Below, one piece after another: positions 10,098 to 18,620 of a DNA stretch of 64,000 nucleotides; position 1 is the stretch's first letter; each line of letters starts with the position of its first letter. Under the pieces are notes generated by a model. That model did not search any database. It was not told the DNA's origin and was given only the letters and a program-made list of their open reading frames with translations. The translations under genes were made by a program, and so were the position numbers. Source of the stretch: Paragemmobacter straminiformis (GTDB taxonomy: Bacteria > Pseudomonadota > Alphaproteobacteria > Rhodobacterales > Rhodobacteraceae); NCBI RefSeq assembly GCF_014243445.1, contig NZ_JACLQD010000007.1, positions 44,189-108,188 on the forward strand. The letters run 5' to 3'.

Positions 10098-11269
10098 AAT
10101 CTCTCCAACAGGTCGGCGGTCGGCCATGCATCGGCGGGAAGGCCCAGCCGCGTCTGCTCTTTCTGCACCGCAATCCGTGTCGATGCACCCAGAATGCCAT
10201 CGATCTGGCCCACATCATGCCCAAGGGCCGCCAGCTTCTGCTGCAACGCCTTCATCTGGGCCACAGGCAGGGCCGGATCGGGGTTGCCCGCGCGATAGGG
10301 TTCGGCCCCCATCAGCCGCGTGGCGAAATAGGCCGCCGTGGTGACATAGACGAAGCTTTTGTTCCAGTTGAACAAAACCGAGTAATTCGGATAGGCGAGG
10401 AAGGCCGGACCCTTGCGCCCCTGCGGCAGAAGGATCGACGCGGGCAAGCCGTTCGCCACCACCCCGCTGCGCACCTGCACCCCCATCGCCGCCCATTGCT
10501 CGGCGGCAAGCTGCGTGTCGAGCCCGGTCAGCTCCCAGTCGAAACTGTCGGGCAGGATCACCTCTTGCAGCCACGGTTCGCCCGCGCGCCAGCCGTGGCT
10601 TTGCAACAGCCGCGCCCCCGACAGGATCGCATCGGGGGCCGAGGTTTTCAGCGTCACCAACCCGTCGCCATCGCCATCGACGCCAAGACGCAAGATGTCG
10701 CCCGGCAGCATCTGGACCATCCCGATCTCGCCCGCCCAGGCGCCGGTGGTGTCCAGATCGAACTCGCCCAGACCATGCATCTGGATGGCCGCCAGAACCT
10801 GCGGCTGGAACAGATCGGGGCGGCGGCAATCATGCGCCAGCGTCACCAGCGCGTTGCGGGTGTTGAAATCGCCCTGCACCGCGCCGAAATCCGTCTCAAA
10901 GGCCCAAAAGGCCAGCAGGATCCCGCGCGAGACGCCGTAGTCCTTTTCCGCCCGCGCAAAGATGTCGCCATAGCGGCTGGCATTGGCGATGCCCTTTTGC
11001 AGCCGGTCCTTCGAGATCAGGCTTTGCGAGAATTCCAGAAAGCTCTTGCGGAACACGCCTTGCGCGCGGTCGGCTTTCAGCACGCGCGGGTCCGGATTGG
11101 CCCCGGCAAAGAAGGCATCGACCGTGGCCGGCGTCTCGCCCGCTGCCACGGCTTCGGCTTTCATCGCGGCGACCCAACTGCCGAAATCACCGCCGCAGGG
11201 CGCGGCAAGGGCAGGGCTTGCGGTGGCTGTCATCAGGGCAAGGGTCAGGGCGCGCATTGGGCCTCGCAT
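10094..11269 (-). CDS. Lytic murein transglycosylase, MltB/SLT_2 family with peptidoglycan-binding domain
   Basis: A 391-residue periplasmic enzyme that cleaves peptidoglycan glycan strands to leave 1,6-anhydro-MurNAc ends. A signal peptide occupies the first 22 residues (ending in SPALAA), with Cys25 just beyond it. The SLT_2 domain follows, with catalytic Glu125 in AFWAFETDFGAVQG and an AGEIGMVQMLPGD segment. The C-terminal 60 residues (ALQQKLAALGHDVGQIDGILG) match the PG_binding_1 domain. The MOSC-like gene overlaps its end and the two are probably co-transcribed. Confidence 0.9.
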   Translation of the reverse strand: MRGPMRALTLALMTATASPALAAPCGGDFGSWVAAMKAEAVAAGETPATVDAFFAGANPDPRVLKADRAQGVFRKSFLEFSQSLISKDRLQKGIANASRYGDIFARAEKDYGVSRGILLAFWAFETDFGAVQGDFNTRNALVTLAHDCRRPDLFQPQVLAAIQMHGLGEFDLDTTGAWAGEIGMVQMLPGDILRLGVDGDGDGLVTLKTSAPDAILSGARLLQSHGWRAGEPWLQEVILPDSFDWELTGLDTQLAAEQWAAMGVQVRSGVVANGLPASILLPQGRKGPAFLAYPNYSVLFNWNKSFVYVTTAAYFATRLMGAEPYRAGNPDPALPVAQMKALQQKLAALGHDVGQIDGILGASTRIAVQKEQTRLGLPADAWPTADLLERL

Positions 11270-11326
11270 GCGGTTGGGGCGCGGGCAGGTTATGCGGCCC
11301 GGGCCTGCGGGGCAACCGCAGGTGGA

Positions 11327-12235
11327 TCAGAAAAGCGCGAGAAGCAGCGTCAGCCCCAACATCCCGCCCCAGGCCCGCCACAGTGCCGCGCAGGCCGCGT
11401 CGATGTCATCGGGGCCTGCATCGCGCCGCCCCTCGGGCCAGACCCAGGGGAAATCGCGCATCTCGCCGTGATAGGACCGTGGCCCCGACAGCGCCACACC
11501 CAGCACCGGCGCCATCGCGGCCTCGGGCCAACCGGCATTGGGCGACCGGTGCAGCGGCGCATCGCGCAGCACGGGACGCGGGTCGAACCAGCCGTGGGTC
11601 ACCGCGATCAAAAGCGCGGTCAGGCGCGCGGGGACAAGGTTCAGCAGATCGTCGAAGCGCGCCGCCGCCCAGCCGAACTGCTCGTAACGCGGGGTGCGGT
11701 GGCCGATCATCGAATCCGCCGTGTTGGTGATCTTGTAAAGCATCAACGCGGGCAGACCGCCGACCAGAAACCACAAGGCGGGGGCAATCACCCCGTCCGA
11801 CAGGTTTTCGGCGGCACTTTCGATGGCGGCGCGCGATACGCCCGCCTCGTCCAGCGCGGCGACGTCACGCCCCACGATCATGGCAACCGCCTGCCGCCCT
11901 CCGCCAAGCGACAGGCGCAGCGCATCGCCCACGGCCTGCACATGCTGCACCAGCGACCTTTGCGCGAGCAGGATCGCCGCCGCGATCACCTCGACCACGC
12001 CGCCATCCGGCAGGGCATGGATCAGCCAGCCCAGCCCCCATGCGCCAAGCCCCAGACCCGCCATCGCCGCCACCCCGCGCAAGCGGCGGTGGTTTCCCCT
12101 GTTCAACAGCGCCTCGGCCCGGCCCACGGCGCGGCCCATCAGCACGGCGGGGTGCGGGAAGCGGTCCCACAGCCATTTCGGCTCGCCCAGTGCGGCGTCA
12201 AGCAGCAGGGCGGGGATCAGAAGCGTGGCACTCAT
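11327..12235 (-). CDS. cobD: Adenosylcobinamide-phosphate synthase
   Basis: About 302 residues of the CobD/CbiB family, an integral membrane enzyme that attaches aminopropanol phosphate to adenosylcobyric acid late in cobalamin synthesis. The family N-terminus is visible: [23 protein letters not shown]. The downstream segments [16 protein letters not shown] and [16 protein letters not shown] are highly conserved. Several hydrophobic segments are present. The ATG at 12235 overlaps the cobC stop as ATGA, so the pair is coupled. The name follows Pseudomonas/Rhodobacter use (cbiB in Salmonella). Confidence 0.93.
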   Translation of the reverse strand: MSATLLIPALLLDAALGEPKWLWDRFPHPAVLMGRAVGRAEALLNRGNHRRLRGVAAMAGLGLGAWGLGWLIHALPDGGVVEVIAAAILLAQRSLVQHVQAVGDALRLSLGGGRQAVAMIVGRDVAALDEAGVSRAAIESAAENLSDGVIAPALWFLVGGLPALMLYKITNTADSMIGHRTPRYEQFGWAAARFDDLLNLVPARLTALLIAVTHGWFDPRPVLRDAPLHRSPNAGWPEAAMAPVLGVALSGPRSYHGEMRDFPWVWPEGRRDAGPDDIDAACAALWRAWGGMLGLTLLLALF

Positions 12236-13158
12236 AGCGCGGCCTCCAGCCGTGCCCAGCCATCGCCATCGGGCAGGCCAAGGCGCAGCCAGCGGGCGGA
12301 ATAGGGAAAGATCCGGCCCAGAATGCGGTGCCGCGCCAGCCGCTCCTGCCACGCCGCCGCATCACCCACATCGTAAAGCCGGAACAGCGCGGTGCCGCCC
12401 GCCTGCGACACACCCGCCCGCAGCATCAGCGCATCAAGCCGCGCCGCATCCGCCGCCAGCCGCGCGCGCGTGGCCGCAGCCCAGGCCTCGTCGCGCAGCG
12501 CCTTGGCCGCCGTGACCAGCGCGGGGCCCGACACGGCCCAAGGCCCGATCATCGGCTCAAGCCGCGCCAGCAGCACGGGGTCGCCGATGGCAAATCCCAG
12601 CCGCATCCCCGCCAGACCCCAGAACTTGCCAAAGCTCTTCAGCACGACCGTCCCCGCCTGACCGGCCTGCGCGATCTGGCTTTCGTCGGGGCATATGTCG
12701 CAAAAACTTTCGTCGATCACGCTGAAGGCGGCGTCCGGTGCCGCCTGAAACCGCCCGTCGGGATTGTTCGGATGCACCACCACAGCCGCATCCGCCGCGC
12801 CCTCGACCACCTGCCAGCCGTTGGCCGCAAAGGCGCGGGCATGTTCGTTATAGGTCGGCCCCGCAATCGACACCCGCCCCGCCGGGCGCAGGGCCGGCAG
12901 CCGCGCGATCAGGGCCGAAGCGCCCGGTGCCGCCAGCACCGCCGCACCATCGGGCACGCGCCAGAAGGACCGCGCCGCAGCCTCGGCCTCGGCAAAGGCC
13001 GCGCGGTCGGGCAGGGCGGTCCAGATGTCGCCACCGAATGCGGGCAAAGGATAGGGTCGCGGGTTGATTCCCGTGGACAGGTCAAGCCAGTCGCCCCGCG
13101 CCCCGCCCCAGCGCGCCGCCGCCGCATCAATCCCGCCGCCGTGGTCGACCCCAGCCAT
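12232..13158 (-). CDS. cobC: Threonine-phosphate decarboxylase, PLP-dependent
   Basis: A 308-residue fold-type I PLP enzyme. In cobalamin synthesis it decarboxylates L-threonine-phosphate to (R)-1-aminopropan-2-ol phosphate, the substrate of the next gene. Visible family features are [14 protein letters not shown] near residue 26, a [11 protein letters not shown] segment near residue 126 and the PLP lysine Lys178 in [16 protein letters not shown]. The two-gene cobC-cobD unit is a standard alphaproteobacterial arrangement. No cobalamin riboswitch is recognisable in the 204 nt upstream. Confidence 0.92.
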   Translation of the reverse strand: MAGVDHGGGIDAAAARWGGARGDWLDLSTGINPRPYPLPAFGGDIWTALPDRAAFAEAEAAARSFWRVPDGAAVLAAPGASALIARLPALRPAGRVSIAGPTYNEHARAFAANGWQVVEGAADAAVVVHPNNPDGRFQAAPDAAFSVIDESFCDICPDESQIAQAGQAGTVVLKSFGKFWGLAGMRLGFAIGDPVLLARLEPMIGPWAVSGPALVTAAKALRDEAWAAATRARLAADAARLDALMLRAGVSQAGGTALFRLYDVGDAAAWQERLARHRILGRIFPYSARWLRLGLPDGDGWARLEAAL

Positions 13159-13362
13159 GATTCGCCCGCCCCCGCCTGTCCAAGCGCCAGAAACCCGATC
13201 GCGCCCGCCCTGTCCATCGCCCCGCAGGGCCGCAACCCGCCCCCGCGCGCCCGAGTTGCGGCTTTTCCGTCACGGCGCGTTAACTTTTCCTGCCTACCCT
13301 GCCGTTGTCATCTGCAAGGCTATCTCGCTGTGAAACGCTCTGCCCAAGGGATGGAGAGACCG

Positions 13363-13713
13363 ATGCTCGAATTTCTGCCGCGCGAGGTGCGCGAAGGGCT
13401 GGAAGCCGCACGCAAGGCAACGCTGCGCCGCAAGTCGCGTCTGCGCGTGCAGGTCGGCGGCGCGGTCTTTCCCGTGCTGCGCTTCTGGGAGGATGGCATG
13501 GCGCTCGACGCCAAGCTGACCCCGCATCTGCGCGGGCTGGTCGATGTCTACGACGGCGCGAACCACATCTTCCAATGCCTGATCGTCGCCTCGTCGCAGG
13601 ACGGGGGCGAACTGATCTGCGGTTTCAAACGCTCGACCGCCGTGCTTGACCGCCCCGCGCTGGATTACTGGCACGACGAGAACGCGCCGGTGGGCTACCT
13701 GCCCAAGGCCTGA
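13363..13713 (+). CDS. Conserved hypothetical protein (116 aa)
   Basis: A small soluble protein beginning MLEFLPREVREGLEAARK. ATG 13363 is preceded by GGAGAG at 13353-13358; an in-frame ATG at 13351 is an alternative. A helical basic N-terminus is followed by a beta-rich core (RLRVQVGGAVFPVLRF, GLVDVYDGANHIFQCLIVAS) and an aromatic end (LDYWHDE). No catalytic motif stands out. It has the look of a lineage-specific Rhodobacterales protein. Function unknown. Confidence 0.75.
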   Translation: MLEFLPREVREGLEAARKATLRRKSRLRVQVGGAVFPVLRFWEDGMALDAKLTPHLRGLVDVYDGANHIFQCLIVASSQDGGELICGFKRSTAVLDRPALDYWHDENAPVGYLPKA

Positions 13714-13714
13714 C

Positions 13715-14893
13715 CTATTGCAGGTCGGCAAAGGCCGCCTGCATCCGCGCGACGGCCTCGACCACGACGGCGCGGCGCGTGCCAAGGTTGAAGCGCAGGA
13801 ACTGCTCGCCCCCCGTGCCGAATGCGCTGCCGTGGTTGGTCGCGATCCGCGCGTCCTTTTCGACCCGTGCGATGAACTCCTCCGCCGTCATCCCCGTGCC
13901 GGAAAAATCCAGCCACGCCAGATAAGTCGCTTCCAGCGGCATCGACCGCAGGCCCGGAATGGCGGCCATGCCCGCGTCGAAAATCCGGCGGTTCTCTTCC
14001 AGATAGGCCATCAGCGCATCGACCCATGCGGCCCCTTCCGGCGAATAGGCGGCGGTGGCCATATGCATCCCGAAGGAATTGCCCGAAATCCCCAGCGCCA
14101 TGATCCTTGCCGCAAACTTCGCCCGCAGCACCGGATCGGCGATGATGACATTGCCGGTATGGCTGCCCGCGATGTTGAAGGTCTTGGTCGTCGCCGTCAT
14201 CATCACCAGACGGTCGGCGATGTCGGGTGCCGCATTGGGCATCGGAATGTGCTTTTGCCCCGCAAAGACCAGATCGTGATGGATCTCGTCCGACACCAGC
14301 ACCAGATCGTGGCGCTTGCAGAAATCGGCCACCCCGCGCAATTCGGCCTGCGTCCAGACCCGTCCGCCGGGGTTGTGCGGCGAGCAGAGGATGAACATCG
14401 TCTCGCGCCCCGTCATCAGCGCGTCCCAGGCGGCGAAATCCATTTCGTAGCGGCCGGCATTGTCGGTCAGCGGGCATTCCACCACCACGCGCCCCGCCGC
14501 TTTGATGGTGCGCGCAAAGGCGTGGTACACCGGCGTCGTCAGCACCACCCCGTCCCCCGGCGTGGTAAACGCCTCGAGGCACAGCCCCGTGCCGTTGACC
14601 AGCCCGTGCGTGGTAAAGATCGCGTCGCGGTCGACCGTCCAGCCGTGGCGGGTTTTCATCCACCACAGGATCGCGTCCTTATAGGCGGTGTCATCGCCGA
14701 AATAGCCATAGATGCCATGCGCCGCCATCGCCTCGACCGCGCGCTGCACGCAGGCCGGCGGGCGGAAATCCATGTCCGCCACCCACATCGCCAAGCCCTG
14801 ATCGGCAGGCACGCCATACATCGCCTCCATCATGTCCCATTTCACCGAATGGGTTCCGAAGCGGTCGATCACTTGGTCGAAGTCGTGGCTCAT
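13715..14893 (-). CDS. PLP-dependent C-S lyase / aminotransferase, MalY-PatB family
   Basis: A 392-residue fold-type I PLP enzyme. The start MSHDFDQVIDRFGTHSVKWD, the MWVADMDFRPP segment (residues 36-46), the GYFGDD motif and the PLP lysine Lys237 in TATTKTFNIAGSHTGN are diagnostic of MalY/PatB proteins, which cleave cystathionine or related S-conjugates to a thiol, pyruvate and ammonia. It ends one base after the convergent small gene. It is divergent from the deformylase operon across an A/T-rich gap. Confidence 0.9.
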   Translation of the reverse strand: MSHDFDQVIDRFGTHSVKWDMMEAMYGVPADQGLAMWVADMDFRPPACVQRAVEAMAAHGIYGYFGDDTAYKDAILWWMKTRHGWTVDRDAIFTTHGLVNGTGLCLEAFTTPGDGVVLTTPVYHAFARTIKAAGRVVVECPLTDNAGRYEMDFAAWDALMTGRETMFILCSPHNPGGRVWTQAELRGVADFCKRHDLVLVSDEIHHDLVFAGQKHIPMPNAAPDIADRLVMMTATTKTFNIAGSHTGNVIIADPVLRAKFAARIMALGISGNSFGMHMATAAYSPEGAAWVDALMAYLEENRRIFDAGMAAIPGLRSMPLEATYLAWLDFSGTGMTAEEFIARVEKDARIATNHGSAFGTGGEQFLRFNLGTRRAVVVEAVARMQAAFADLQ

Positions 14894-14948
14894 GCTAGGG
14901 TCCTGTCGTGCAAGGCTGGCTCTGCGTTTCCCGCCGTTTTAGGGCAAG

Positions 14949-15025
14949 CGGACGTATTTTCCAATATAGAGTTTTGTATTGGAACAATTTTCTACAATCG
15001 TATTGATTGGTGGAATATACGTCCG
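14949..15025 (+). other. A/T-rich folded element, possible three-way-junction RNA or cruciform
   Basis: This 77-nt stretch is 35% G+C (27 of 77), far below its surroundings. The outer arms CGGACGTAT (14949-14957) and ATACGTCCG (15017-15025) pair perfectly. Inside, TTCCAATA (14959-14966) pairs with TATTGGAA (14977-14984). A second stem is made of nested CAAT/ATTG pairs (14985-14988 with 15006-15009, 14995-14998 with 15002-15005). Together they form a three-way junction. It lies between divergent genes, ending 90 nt before the first deformylase gene. No match to a known RNA family is recognised. Confidence 0.5.
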
Positions 15026-15031
15026 ATTAAT
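15003..15031 (+). promoter_or_regulatory. Candidate promoter for the deformylase-fmt operon
   Basis: TTGATT at 15003-15008 and ATTAAT at 15026-15031 are separated by 17 nt, matching sigma-70-type spacing. The pair overlaps the right half of the folded element, so the dyad may work as an operator rather than as RNA. A TATAAA at 15045-15050 has no -35 partner. Confidence 0.35.
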
Positions 15032-15115
15032 GGTGTTTTTCCGGTATAAACGCCCAAGGCGAATGCTGCGCCTCGCCCCATTGCGCCAAGCGGCGTCATT
15101 TCGTAAATCAGACCC

Positions 15116-15637
15116 ATGATCCGCTCTATCCTGATCCATCCCGATCCGCGCCTCAAGAAGGTCTGCGACCCCGTCACCGGCATCTCGCCGGAAATGGGCA
15201 AGCTTGCCGAAGACATGCTCGAAACCATGTATGACGCGCCCGGCATCGGCCTTGCCGCGCCGCAGGTCGGCATCACCAAGCGGCTGATCGTGATGGATTG
15301 CGTCAAGACCGAAGGCGAAGCCCCGCGTCCGATGGTGCTGGTGAACCCCGAAATCACCTGGTCCTCCGAAGACCTGTCGACCTATGACGAAGGCTGTCTG
15401 TCGATCCCCGACCAATACGCCGAAGTCGATCGCCCCGCCGAGGTGCGCGTGCGCTGGACGGGGCTCGACGGCAAGCAGAACGAGGAACAGTTCAGCGGCA
15501 TCTGGGCGACCTGCGTGCAGCATGAAATCGACCACCTGAACGGCAAGCTCTTCATCGATTACCTTGGCCCGCTCAAACGCCAGATGATCACCCGCAAGAT
15601 GGAAAAGCTGAAGCGCGAACGCGCGCGGCAGGGCTGA
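15116..15637 (+). CDS. def: Peptide deformylase (first of three)
   Basis: A 173-residue metallo-hydrolase that removes the formyl group from N-terminal formylmethionine of nascent proteins. All three family motifs are intact: GIGLAAPQVG at 43-52 (Gln50), EGCLSIP with metal-ligand Cys94, and HEIDH at 136-140 with His136, catalytic Glu137 and His140. This is the only copy here with a fully canonical motif 1. Its stop and the next start overlap as TGATG. It is the likely housekeeping deformylase. Confidence 0.95.
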   Translation: MIRSILIHPDPRLKKVCDPVTGISPEMGKLAEDMLETMYDAPGIGLAAPQVGITKRLIVMDCVKTEGEAPRPMVLVNPEITWSSEDLSTYDEGCLSIPDQYAEVDRPAEVRVRWTGLDGKQNEEQFSGIWATCVQHEIDHLNGKLFIDYLGPLKRQMITRKMEKLKRERARQG

Positions 15638-16137
15638 TGGCGGTCTTGCCCGTCCTGCGCTGGCCCGACCGGCGCCTTGCCACCGTTTGCGCCCCCGCCC
15701 TGCCGGACGATGCCACCCGCGCCTTGGCCGCCGATATGCTCGACACCATGTATGCCGCTTACGGGCGCGGGCTTGCCGCGCCGCAGGTGGGTGTCCTGAC
15801 ACGGGTTTTCGTCATGGACACCACGTGGAAAGAGGGCAGCCGCGCCCCCCGCGTCTTCCTCAACCCCGAAATCCTGCACCGGTCCGACCGCAGCTTGACC
15901 GGCCCCGAGGGGTGTCTTTCCATCCCCGGCATCAGCGCCGATGTGACCCGCGCCGCCGAGATCACGCTGCGCTGGACCGATCCTGACGGGCAGGCGCGGC
16001 AAGAAACCCTGTCGGGCTTTGCCGCCATCTGCGCCCAGCATGAAATCGACCATCTCGACGGTCTCGTCACCTTTGACCGCCTCTCGCCCGCAACCCGCGC
16101 CGCCCTCGAGGCTGCCTATTCCGCAGGTGCCAAATGA
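15637..16137 (+). CDS. Peptide deformylase (second of three)
   Basis: A 166-residue paralogue of the preceding gene. Motif 2 (EGCLSIP, Cys93) and motif 3 (HEIDH, His135, Glu136, His139) are intact, so metal binding and catalysis are expected. Motif 1 reads GRGLAAPQVG, with Arg44 in place of the usual Ile, next to the substrate pocket; this could alter preference for the N-terminal residue. It is translationally coupled on both sides (TGATG before, ATGA after). Confidence 0.9.
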   Translation: MAVLPVLRWPDRRLATVCAPALPDDATRALAADMLDTMYAAYGRGLAAPQVGVLTRVFVMDTTWKEGSRAPRVFLNPEILHRSDRSLTGPEGCLSIPGISADVTRAAEITLRWTDPDGQARQETLSGFAAICAQHEIDHLDGLVTFDRLSPATRAALEAAYSAGAK

Positions 16138-16637
16138 CTGTCCGCCCCTGCCTGCCCTGGCCCCACCCCGTGCTGAAGGCACCCGCCGCCACGGTTGCCG
16201 CGATCACCCCCGAAATCCGCGCCATCTGGGCCGATATGGTCGATACGATGGACGCAATGCCCGGCTACGGCCTTGCCGCCGTCCAGATCGGCGTGCCGCT
16301 GCGCCTTGCGGTGGTCGATTGCTCGACCGAACGCGGTCAGGCCGTGCTGATGGCCAACCCCGAGGTGCTACACGCCTCGGGCCAGTTCCGAGAACATGAC
16401 GAGGCCTCGCCCAACCTGCCCGGCGTCTCGGCCGTCATCAGCCGCCCGCGCGCGGTGACGGTGCGGTTCCTGAACGCCGAAGGGCAGGTGGAAGATCGCG
16501 ATTTCGTCCACCTCTGGGCCACATCGGCCCAGCACCAGATCGACCATCTGGCAGGGAAAATGTTCTTCGACCACCTCTCGCCCCTGAAACGCAAGATGCT
16601 GCTGGCCAAGGCCGACAAATGGCGGAAACGGGCATGA
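16134..16637 (+). CDS. Deformylase-like protein lacking catalytic residues
   Basis: A 167-residue member of the deformylase fold, overlapping the preceding gene as ATGA. Motif 1 is [10 protein letters not shown] (Gln51 kept). Motif 2, normally EGCLS, reads EASPN at 90-94, so the metal-ligand cysteine is Ser92. Motif 3 is HQIDH at 134-138: both histidines remain but the catalytic glutamate is Gln135. Deformylases with these two changes are expected to be inactive, so this is probably a pseudoenzyme kept for another role, or one with altered chemistry. The frame is intact. Confidence 0.85.
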   Translation: MTVRPCLPWPHPVLKAPAATVAAITPEIRAIWADMVDTMDAMPGYGLAAVQIGVPLRLAVVDCSTERGQAVLMANPEVLHASGQFREHDEASPNLPGVSAVISRPRAVTVRFLNAEGQVEDRDFVHLWATSAQHQIDHLAGKMFFDHLSPLKRKMLLAKADKWRKRA

Positions 16638-17530
16638 AACTCGTTTTCATGGGCACGCCCGATTTCTCGGTCCCGATCCTCGAGGCGCTTGCCGCGCGGC
16701 ACGAGATCGTCGCCGTCTACACCCAGCCCCCGCGCCCTGCCGGACGCGGCAAAAGCCTGCGCCCCACCGCCGTCCATGCCCGGGCCGAGGCGCTGGGCCT
16801 GCCCGTCCGCCACCCCGTCAGCCTGAAAACTCCCGAAGCGCAGGCCGATTTCGCCGCCCTGAATGCCGATATCGCGGTGGTCGTGGCCTATGGGCTGATC
16901 CTGCCGCAAGCCGTGCTTGATGCACCTCTGCGGGGGTGCCTGAACATCCATGCCTCGCTTCTGCCGCGCTGGCGCGGCGCGGCCCCGATCCACCGCGCCA
17001 TCATGGCGGGCGATACCGAAACGGGTATCTGCATCATGCAGATGGACGCGGGTCTCGATACCGGCCCCGTCCTGCTGCGGCGCTCTACCCCGATCGGCGC
17101 CACCGAAACCACCGCCCGCCTGCATGACCGCCTCTCCGTCATGGGTGCCGACCTCATCGTCGAGGCCCTCGAAAGGCTCGACAGCCTGTCACCCGAACCC
17201 CAGCCCGAAAGCGGCGTCACCTATGCCGCCAAGATCGACAAGGCCGAAGCCCGCATCGACTGGACCCGTCCCGCGGCCGAGATCGACCGCCAGATCCGCG
17301 GCCTCTCGGTCTTTCCGGGGGCATGGTGCATGGTGGGGAACGAACGCGTCAAACTCCTCGGCTCGCGCCTTGCCGAAGGCAGCGGCGGGGCGGGGCAGGT
17401 GCTGCACGGCCTGACCGTCGCGTGCGGTTCCGGCGCGGTCGAGATCACCCTTGCCCAGCGCGAGGGCAAGAAACCGATGGACGCCGCCGAAATCCTGCGC
17501 GGCCTGACCCTGCCGGAACGCCTAGCCTAA
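16634..17530 (+). CDS. fmt: Methionyl-tRNA formyltransferase
   Basis: A 298-residue enzyme that formylates initiator Met-tRNA using 10-formyltetrahydrofolate. The start ATG at 16634 overlaps the stop of the deformylase-like gene (ATGA) and gives the normal [39 protein letters not shown] carries the catalytic Asn-His and SLLP signature, and the C-terminal OB-like tRNA domain is present. Formylation and deformylation genes therefore share one coupled operon. Its last bases overlap the convergent TetR gene by nine. Confidence 0.95.
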   Translation: MKLVFMGTPDFSVPILEALAARHEIVAVYTQPPRPAGRGKSLRPTAVHARAEALGLPVRHPVSLKTPEAQADFAALNADIAVVVAYGLILPQAVLDAPLRGCLNIHASLLPRWRGAAPIHRAIMAGDTETGICIMQMDAGLDTGPVLLRRSTPIGATETTARLHDRLSVMGADLIVEALERLDSLSPEPQPESGVTYAAKIDKAEARIDWTRPAAEIDRQIRGLSVFPGAWCMVGNERVKLLGSRLAEGSGGAGQVLHGLTVACGSGAVEITLAQREGKKPMDAAEILRGLTLPERLA

Positions 17531-18019
17531 CCGTTTCACGGCATCCTTCAGGCGAAAGCCCTTGCCTCCGGCCATCTGCCACAGCGCCTGCCCTTGCCAT
17601 GCGGCGAACAGGATCGCCGCCGCCTCGGGGTCGCGCAACCGCGCCGTCAAAAGCGCCTCGACCCGCGCGCGCCATGCCTCGGCCCGCGCCCGCAACGCGG
17701 CGTCGCGGAAATCGGCGGCCAGCAGCGCCACATCGCCCGCCCCCGGCGTTCCGCCCCCCAATGCCTTTAGGAAACCTTGCGCGCTCTCCGCCTCGGCCGC
17801 CGCGGTTTCGGTCAGCGCATCCAGCCCGTCCCATGCCGCAAGCAAGGCGGCGCGGATCATCCCGTCGCGGCTGCCATAGCGTTGCACAAGGCTTGCCCCC
17901 GCAAGGCCCGTCACGCGCGCGACACTGGCAAAGGACACGGCCTTGTCGCCCCCCGCTGCCAACAGGTGGCGCAAGGCAGAGAAAACATCGGCATCCGGAA
18001 GGCTGCGGGGTCTGGCCAT
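17522..18019 (-). CDS. TetR-family transcriptional regulator
   Basis: A 165-residue protein with an N-terminal helix-turn-helix: [33 protein letters not shown] (about residues 28-60) has the spacing of TetR DNA-binding domains. The C-terminal Ala-rich helices would form the dimer and ligand pocket. It is divergent from the DHFR-like gene, with 43 nt between starts that contain a perfect palindrome. It therefore probably represses itself and its neighbour. The ligand is unknown. Confidence 0.85.
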   Translation of the reverse strand: MARPRSLPDADVFSALRHLLAAGGDKAVSFASVARVTGLAGASLVQRYGSRDGMIRAALLAAWDGLDALTETAAAEAESAQGFLKALGGGTPGAGDVALLAADFRDAALRARAEAWRARVEALLTARLRDPEAAAILFAAWQGQALWQMAGGKGFRLKDAVKRLG

Positions 18020-18028
18020 GCTTTACCT

Positions 18029-18044
18029 AAACGACTGTTCGTTT
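18029..18044. promoter_or_regulatory. Candidate TetR operator
   Basis: AAACGA (18029-18034) and TCGTTT (18039-18044) form a perfect inverted repeat with a 4-nt spacer, ten bases outside the tetR start and 19 before the divergent gene. A/T-ended, CG-containing palindromes of this size are typical TetR-family sites. Confidence 0.65.
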
Positions 18045-18062
18045 ATATTGGTGTCCTGCAAC

Positions 18063-18620
18063 ATGAAAGGCAAGCCCTTGGCAAAGATTCGCGGAATGAT
18101 GGCCGCCACCCTCGACGGTTACGTCGCCGATGCGCGGGGCGGTGTCGGCTTTCTGAATGAATTCCAGCATGTCGATTGGGGCTGGTCCGGCTTCATCGCC
18201 GAAATCGGCACGGTCGTCATGGGGCGCAAGACCTATGACCACATCTGGCAACTCACCCCCGATTGGCCCTATCCCGACTGCGCGGGCATCGTGCTCGGCC
18301 ATCCTGCCGAAGCGCTGCACGCCAATTGCACGCTCTGGCGCGATGGTCTCGATGCGCTTGTCGCCCATCTCCGCGCGCTGGACGGCAAGGATGTCTGGAT
18401 CGTCGGCGGCCCCTCGCTGCAAGCGCAGTTCATCGCCAAAGGCGCGCTCGACAGGCTGGAACTCTGCCTTGTGCCCCGCCTCATCGGCACGGGCATCCGC
18501 CTCTTTCCCGATACAGGCGGGCCCGCCCTCCAGCCCCGTCTGCACGCCAGCCGCAGCCTGCCCGAAGGCATGGTCCTGCTCGATTACCGCTTCGGCGCGC
18601 GCGGCGGGCGCGAGCGGTAG
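18063..18620 (+). CDS. Dihydrofolate reductase family (RibD C-terminal domain) protein
   Basis: A 185-residue stand-alone RibD_C/DHFR-fold protein. It opens with RGMMAATLDGYVAD, the family's first strand and Asp-Gly turn, followed by VVMGRKTYDHI (NADPH-binding loop) and VWIVGGPSLQAQFI near residue 120, typical of this reductase fold. Members reduce pterin-like or other small substrates; true DHFR activity is not implied. It is divergent from the TetR gene and probably under its control. Its last 37 nt overlap the end of the convergent TRIC-type gene. Confidence 0.85.
   Translation: MKGKPLAKIRGMMAATLDGYVADARGGVGFLNEFQHVDWGWSGFIAEIGTVVMGRKTYDHIWQLTPDWPYPDCAGIVLGHPAEALHANCTLWRDGLDALVAHLRALDGKDVWIVGGPSLQAQFIAKGALDRLELCLVPRLIGTGIRLFPDTGGPALQPRLHASRSLPEGMVLLDYRFGARGGRER

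Noticed and set aside
9923..12304. 793-codon open frame on the plus strand opposite the MOSC, transglycosylase and cobD genes
   Set aside because: It runs across three well-supported minus-strand genes and yields a low-complexity Arg/His/Gln-rich product; a shadow of high G+C content.
13159..13362. Cobalamin riboswitch upstream of cobC
   Set aside because: No B12-box-like conserved core seen in the gap; only unstructured G/C-rich sequence and an A/T patch before the small gene.
14949..15025. tRNA gene suggested by size (77 nt) and a closing stem
   Set aside because: No T-loop GTTCGA-type sequence, no D-loop GG and no anticodon arm at the right position; CCA end absent.
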